Shown here piece after piece: positions 6,384 to 6,387 of a DNA stretch of 6,387 nt. The position numbers and the translations under genes are program-made. Every line of letters starts with the position of its first letter. Positions within the stretch are counted from its first letter, which is position 1. Source of the DNA: Firmicutes bacterium UBA1065 (lineage in GTDB: Bacteria; Bacillota; Clostridia; Tissierellales; Sedimentibacteraceae); assembly GCA_002316225.1 (NCBI GenBank), contig DCDC01000056.1, positions 2,419 through 8,805 of the forward strand. The letters are read 5' to 3'. Below the pieces are notes generated by a model. The model had not been told where the DNA came from, made no database searches, and saw only the letters and a program-made list of their open reading frames with translations.

Positions 6384-6387
6384 GCCA

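Overview
The window looks like part of a low-GC Firmicute chromosome, most likely a clostridial anaerobe. The signs are AGGAG-type Shine-Dalgarno sites before several genes, a TTG start with a strong ribosome site, an AT-rich sigma-A-like promoter, and Lys/Ile/Asn-rich proteins with many AAA and ATA codons. The genus cannot be fixed from the sequence alone.

All six genes lie on the minus strand and appear to form one operon, read from right to left. In transcription order they are: a GT-A fold family 2 glycosyltransferase (5453-6220), GDP-mannose 4,6-dehydratase gmd (4378-5424), GDP-L-fucose synthase fcl (3389-4342, or from 4381), a ManC-type mannose-1-phosphate guanylyltransferase with a C-terminal cupin (2042-3364), a GT-B glycosyltransferase (1018-2037, or from 2058), and a second GT-B glycosyltransferase that starts at a TTG (990) and runs off the left edge. 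Gaps between genes are 28 nt or less, or the genes overlap, and no terminator lies between them. The gene-free end (6221-6387) carries a good promoter candidate, a leader of about 90 nt with two mutually exclusive hairpins, and an isolated GC-rich perfect inverted repeat.

The three middle enzymes form a consecutive pathway: mannose-1-phosphate + GTP to GDP-mannose (ManC), to GDP-4-keto-6-deoxymannose (Gmd), to GDP-L-fucose (Fcl). The three glycosyltransferases presumably build a repeat unit that may contain fucose. This is therefore a segment of an exopolysaccharide, capsule or cell-wall glycan cluster. Flippase, polymerase, initiating transferase, phosphomannomutase and phosphomannose isomerase are not in the window.

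No wholly new system is visible. The points most worth a second look are the promoter and leader structure, the GC-rich palindrome, a cupin domain that has lost one usual metal-ligand histidine, a two-tier base composition (sugar-nucleotide genes much more GC-rich than two of the glycosyltransferase genes), and two 7-base G/C homopolymers inside coding sequence.
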